A stretch of DNA of 9,485 nucleotides, from the NCBI GenBank assembly GCA_002479245.1, contig DLMG01000188.1:1-9485 (forward strand), read 5' to 3'. The translations under genes were made by a program, and so were the position numbers. Shown here one piece after another: positions 6,383 to 9,485 of the stretch. Position 1 is the first letter of the stretch. Every line of letters starts with the position of its first letter. This DNA is from Verrucomicrobia subdivision 3 bacterium UBA7542. GTDB lineage: Bacteria; Verrucomicrobiota; Verrucomicrobiia; Limisphaerales; UBA11358. Below the pieces are notes generated by a model, which saw only the letters and a program-made list of their open reading frames with translations, ran no database searches and was not told where the DNA came from.

Positions 6383-8965
6383 TCAGTTGCGCGCCGTCGT
6401 CGTGTTTTGCATCGTCACCTGCGAGCCGCCGATGGCCGGACGTTCGCCTTTGTGCAACCACAACACCAGCGCGCTGGCGATGTAGATGCTCGAATACGTG
6501 CCGGTGAGGATGCCGATGAGGAAGGTGAACGCGAAGTCGTTGATGACGCCGCCGCCAAAAACGTAAAGCGCCGTCGTGGCCAGAAACACCGTGCCCGAGG
6601 TGATCAGCGTCCGGCTCAAGGTTTGATTGAGCGCCTGGTTGATGATTTCCTTGAACGAGCCGCGCACGCCGAGCTTCAGATCTTCCCGGATACGGTCAAA
6701 AATCACGATGGTGTCATTGGTGGAGAAGCCGATGATGGTCAGAATGGCCGCGACGACGGTGGCGTTAAATTCGCGGCCCGAAACGCCGTTGGCAATGCAA
6801 TAACAGCCAATCGTCATGAACACGTCGTGAATGACTGCAACGACCGCGCCGACGGCAAAGTAAAATTCGTAACGGAACGCCACATAAATCAGAATGCCGA
6901 ACAGCGACAACAACGAGGCGATGATGGCCGAGCGTTTGATTTCGTCACCCACCACCGCGCCGACGCGCTCCTGTTCGACGATTTTGAACTGCGCCTGCGG
7001 GAATTTTTCCGTGAGTGCCTGCACGACTTTTTCAGCGGAGCCAATTGACGTTGTCACGCGGAGCGTTTCCGTGCCGCCGCCCACGTCTTTTTGATACTGG
7101 ATCTGTGAATCCTTCTCCCCGGCGGCGGTCAGCGCGGAACGAATTTTTTCCACGTCCAGCTTTTGCGTGAAACTAAACTTGGTGCTGTCACCGCCCGCGA
7201 AATCCACGCCGAACAATCTCGAGCCGCGATCAAAAATCCCGTAACCCATGCCTATGAGAATGATCGTCCAGGACAAGATGAACGCCGGCTTGGCCAGCTT
7301 CATGAAGTCCAGTTTGGTGGCCCGGATGAGATGAAACATCGGCAACGATTTGATCCAGTTGTGGTCGAGCAGAAAATTGAAGATCAGCCGCGTCACCACC
7401 AGCGCGGTGAACAGGCTGGCGGCCACGCCGATGGTCAACGTGACGCCGAAACCCTTGATTTCACCCGTGCCCATGAAAATCAAAATGATCGAGGCAATCA
7501 GCGTTGTGACATGCGAATCGAAAATCGTGCCGAAGGCGCGGGCGTAACCGGCGGCGACGGCGCCGCGCAGCGATTTGCCCTTGGCCAGTTCCTCGCGGAT
7601 GCGCTCGTAAATCAGCACGTTCGCGTCCACCGCCATGCCGACGGTGAGCACCACGCCCGCGATGCCCGGCAACGTAAGCGTCGTGCCGATGGAGCACATC
7701 ACCCCGAGCAGGATGATGATGTTGGTAACCAGCGCGACGTTTGCCACGATACCCGCGAGCAGATAATAACAAAGCATGAACATGGAAACCAAAACCACAC
7801 CGGCGATGGACGCGCGGATGCCGCTGCGGATCGAGTCACGGCCGAGCGTCGGGTCCACATCGCTCGAATAAACGATTTTGAGCGGGGCGCGGAGCGGATT
7901 TTGCAGGACGTTGGCCAGTTGCAGGGCCTGCTCCGGCGTGAAATGCCCGGTGATTTGCCCGCTGCCCGTTTCAATCGCACTTTGGATGACCGGCGCGGAA
8001 TACAACTCGCCGTCCAAAATAATGGCCAGCCGCTGCCCGATGTTGTTCCGGGTGACTTCACCGAACCTTTTCGCGCCCTCCCGGTTCAGCCGGAATTCAA
8101 TTTGCGGTTCGCCCAGGTTGCCGCGCACCGCCATGGCGTTTTCAACGATGTCACCGGCCAGGCCATGCTCCGGTTTTTTCTTTACAACGACCTGTTCGAC
8201 GATCGGCGGGCCGTTGGGCTGCGCCTCAATGCGTTTGAGCAATTCGTAACCAGGCGGAATCGGCTCGCTGTTCTTGATGATTTCGTCGCTGTCCTCCTTC
8301 ACCATCCGGAATTCCAGATACGCGGATTTCTGGATGTTGGTCTGCGCCTCCGCCTTGTCGGCCTCGGACAGGCCCGGCAACTGGATCAAAATGCGGTTGC
8401 CCCCGGCGGCCTGGATGACGGGCTCGGCCACGCCGAAAGCATCCACGCGCTTGCGCAGCACCTCGACCGCCTGCGACAACGCGCCCTCCACCCGGGCCAG
8501 ATTGGTGGTCGTTTCGACCGTGCCCTCGCTGTTGGTGACCGTCTCGACATAAACCAGGCGGTTGGTGTCCATTTCCACGAGAAACGACGTGCCGCCCCGC
8601 AAGTCCAGTCCCAGCTTGATCTTGCCCGACGCATCGCGCTGAAGCTGGTTCAGGATGAAAACATTGGGATGCAATTTGTTGGTCACGTTGAAAAACGGGA
8701 AATACGGCGTGATGCTGTTCGTGCCGATGGCCTCCTGCAAATTGGCGAACTCGCGTTCGGGCCGTGCCGATTGCAACGGCTGGACCCGCTGCACGATACC
8801 CGTAAAATTCGTGTCCCGGTTCACCGCCCGCGTTTCAAACTCCTGCACCAGGCTGCGCGACGTCGGCGGATACATTTCGTAAAATGACCAGCAAATGATC
8901 AGGACAACAAAAAAAAATATCCAGGGATTGTTTCGGCTCATGGTTGGCTCAGGATTCTGCGGCAT
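6383..8965 (-). CDS. secDF: Fused protein translocase subunit SecDF
   Basis: An 860-residue fusion of SecD and SecF, the proton-driven membrane subunits that pull proteins out of the SecYEG channel on the outer face. SecD half: TM1 at about 15-32, LGLDLRGGT (118-126), the periplasmic P1 region with FGVAEPVIQ (177-185) and RILIQLPG (191-198), then five segments including GMAVDANVLIYERIREE (443-459, key Asp447). SecF half: TM at about 561-579, FGVDFAGGD (585-593), VIHD (711-714) and GFSTNDTIVIFDRIRED (746-762, Asp751). Both halves keep their proton-relay acidic residues. It is longer than B. subtilis SecDF, mostly through the periplasmic part. The ATG at 8965 overlaps yajC by 17 bp; an ATG at 8941, 7 nt after the yajC stop, would give an 852-residue protein starting MSRNNPWIFFF and is equally plausible. 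Fusion is known in PVC bacteria, Bacteroidetes and Bacillus. Confidence 0.97.
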   Translation of the reverse strand: MPQNPEPTMSRNNPWIFFFVVLIICWSFYEMYPPTSRSLVQEFETRAVNRDTNFTGIVQRVQPLQSARPEREFANLQEAIGTNSITPYFPFFNVTNKLHPNVFILNQLQRDASGKIKLGLDLRGGTSFLVEMDTNRLVYVETVTNSEGTVETTTNLARVEGALSQAVEVLRKRVDAFGVAEPVIQAAGGNRILIQLPGLSEADKAEAQTNIQKSAYLEFRMVKEDSDEIIKNSEPIPPGYELLKRIEAQPNGPPIVEQVVVKKKPEHGLAGDIVENAMAVRGNLGEPQIEFRLNREGAKRFGEVTRNNIGQRLAIILDGELYSAPVIQSAIETGSGQITGHFTPEQALQLANVLQNPLRAPLKIVYSSDVDPTLGRDSIRSGIRASIAGVVLVSMFMLCYYLLAGIVANVALVTNIIILLGVMCSIGTTLTLPGIAGVVLTVGMAVDANVLIYERIREELAKGKSLRGAVAAGYARAFGTIFDSHVTTLIASIILIFMGTGEIKGFGVTLTIGVAASLFTALVVTRLIFNFLLDHNWIKSLPMFHLIRATKLDFMKLAKPAFILSWTIILIGMGYGIFDRGSRLFGVDFAGGDSTKFSFTQKLDVEKIRSALTAAGEKDSQIQYQKDVGGGTETLRVTTSIGSAEKVVQALTEKFPQAQFKIVEQERVGAVVGDEIKRSAIIASLLSLFGILIYVAFRYEFYFAVGAVVAVIHDVFMTIGCYCIANGVSGREFNATVVAAILTIIGFSTNDTIVIFDRIREDLKLGVRGSFKEIINQALNQTLSRTLITSGTVFLATTALYVFGGGVINDFAFTFLIGILTGTYSSIYIASALVLWLHKGERPAIGGSQVTMQNTTTARN

Positions 8966-9290
8966 CGCCGCCTTCGAGAATTTCTGTGACTGAAGATTTG
9001 GTGACTTCCATTTTGGCGTCCGCCGAACGAAGTGAAACGGTCCGGTCTTTCACCGAGGTGACGACGCCGACGATGCCGCTGGACGTGACGACCTTGTCGC
9101 CCGATTTGAGGCTGGCAATCAATTTAACCTGCTGCTTGGCGCGCTGCTGCTGCGGACGAATCAAAATAAAGTAAAAGACGATGACCAGCAGAATCATCGG
9201 GGCAAACGTCATCCAAACGGGCTGCTGCGGTTGGCCCGGTTGCGGCCCGGTTGCCTGGGCCAAAACTCCGTTTGCGCGATATAGGTCCAT
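8949..9290 (-). CDS. yajC: Sec translocon accessory protein YajC
   Basis: A 113-residue single-span membrane protein that associates with SecDF at the SecYEG translocon. After a short Gln/Pro-rich N-terminus (QATGPQPGQPQQP) comes the membrane segment PMILLVIVFYFILI (31-44), then the hallmark RPQQQRAKQQ and the cytoplasmic YajC domain (SLKSGDKVVTSSGIVGVV), ending in an acidic tail. The ATG at 9290 is chosen because it gives the usual family length and a normal N-terminus. An in-frame TTG at 9338 would add 16 residues with no Shine-Dalgarno site and would overlap the likely promoter. Its 3' end runs into secDF, the standard yajC-secD order. It is the first gene of the leftward cluster as far as the window shows. 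Confidence 0.94.
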   Translation of the reverse strand: MDLYRANGVLAQATGPQPGQPQQPVWMTFAPMILLVIVFYFILIRPQQQRAKQQVKLIASLKSGDKVVTSSGIVGVVTSVKDRTVSLRSADAKMEVTKSSVTEILEGGDAAES

Positions 9291-9310
9291 AAATTGAAAA
9301 GTGGCCGCAT

Positions 9311-9338
9311 ACTTTAATGCAGCGCGCGCATTTGGCAA
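9311..9338 (-). promoter_or_regulatory. Possible promoter of the yajC-secDF-terC-recJ cluster
   Basis: On the minus strand TTGCCA (9338-9333) and TAAAGT (9316-9311) are separated by 16 bp and match the -35 and -10 boxes at 5 and 4 of 6 positions. Transcription would begin near 9304, giving a leader of about 14 nt to the ATG at 9290. The match is moderate, and transcription could also enter from an upstream gene outside the window. Confidence 0.35.
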
Positions 9339-9340
9339 GC

Positions 9341-9364
9341 GTTATTGGCCGCGTTATTGGCCGC
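9341..9364. repeat. Tandem 12-bp repeat upstream of yajC
   Basis: GTTATTGGCCGC occurs twice in direct tandem (9341-9352 and 9353-9364), just upstream of the possible -35 box. It may be a binding site for a regulator or only a replication-slippage product. Confidence 0.6.
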
Positions 9365-9439
9365 GGGTCGCGGGCCGCTTTTAAAAACGGGCGCAATCGG
9401 AACCACCCACCGTGGCGGCAGCCATCCCTTGCCGTATCG

Positions 9440-9477
9440 CCCGGACTCCTGCCTGCCGGCAGGCAGGTCCAGCCGGG
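9440..9477. repeat. Palindromic repeat at right window edge, related to the recJ element
   Basis: The core CCTGCCTGCCGGCAGGCAGG (9448-9467) is a perfect 20-bp palindrome, with outer CCCGG (9440-9444) and CCGGG (9473-9477) able to pair. On the minus strand it reads GCTGGACCTGCC-TGCC-GGC, and the recJ element on the plus strand (4761-4775) reads GCTGGACCTGCCGGC, differing by a 4-bp TGCC duplication. It is therefore probably a member of the same dispersed family, cut near the window end. Confidence 0.65.
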
Positions 9478-9485
9478 TGGTCTGA

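Noticed and set aside
5891..7048. 385-codon open frame on the plus strand opposite terC and secDF
   Set aside because: It crosses two real genes in antisense, has a low-complexity charged composition and no ribosome site; a codon-bias shadow.
7163..8887. 574-codon open frame on the plus strand opposite secDF
   Set aside because: It lies wholly antisense to a clear SecDF gene. The peptide is dominated by Arg, His, Asp and Gln with no domain, as expected when a GC-rich gene is read on the complementary strand.
1..9485. CRISPR array, tRNA, rRNA or transposase gene
   Set aside because: No regularly spaced direct repeats, no tRNA cloverleaf or rRNA motif seen, and no open frame with transposase motifs.

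Overview
The window looks like chromosomal DNA of a Verrucomicrobia-type bacterium (PVC superphylum), possibly near Pedosphaera/Limisphaerales. This is an inference from the fused SecDF protein, the moderately high GC, the sparse Shine-Dalgarno sites and the GC-rich hairpin repeats in intergenic and even coding DNA. No 16S rRNA or other marker gene is present, so the assignment is tentative.

Layout. Positions 1-480 hold no convincing gene but carry repeat material, including a pair of 27-bp inverted hairpin modules. Positions 481-520 form a compact promoter/operator: a near-consensus sigma-70 promoter largely covered by a perfect 12+12 bp palindrome. Next comes a tight rightward operon: a short YtrA-type GntR regulator (521-928), an ABC ATPase of the YtrB/BcrA type (925-1815), a 12-segment permease that looks internally duplicated (1812-3200), and a small two-helix membrane protein with a glycine zipper (3231-3581). 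The first three genes are joined by ATGA overlaps. The regulator probably represses its own operon until a ligand releases it. The transported substrate cannot be read from the sequence; relatives act in envelope stress or antimicrobial-peptide resistance.

The right two thirds hold a leftward cluster whose reading order is yajC (9290-8949), secDF (8965-6383), a TerC/Alx-family metal transporter (6370-5387) and recJ (5383-3578). Intergenic gaps are 3 and 12 bp, and yajC runs directly into secDF. YajC and SecDF are accessory parts of the Sec translocon. TerC-family proteins export Mn and have been linked to metal loading of secreted proteins. RecJ is a Mn-dependent single-strand exonuclease. 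The two operons converge and their stop codons overlap by 4 bp.

The most unusual features are a roughly 79-bp palindromic repeat inserted in frame within recJ, adding about 23 residues, with a related palindrome at the right edge of the window; the operator over the GntR promoter; and terC lying inside a secretion operon. I found no CRISPR array, transposase, tRNA or rRNA.
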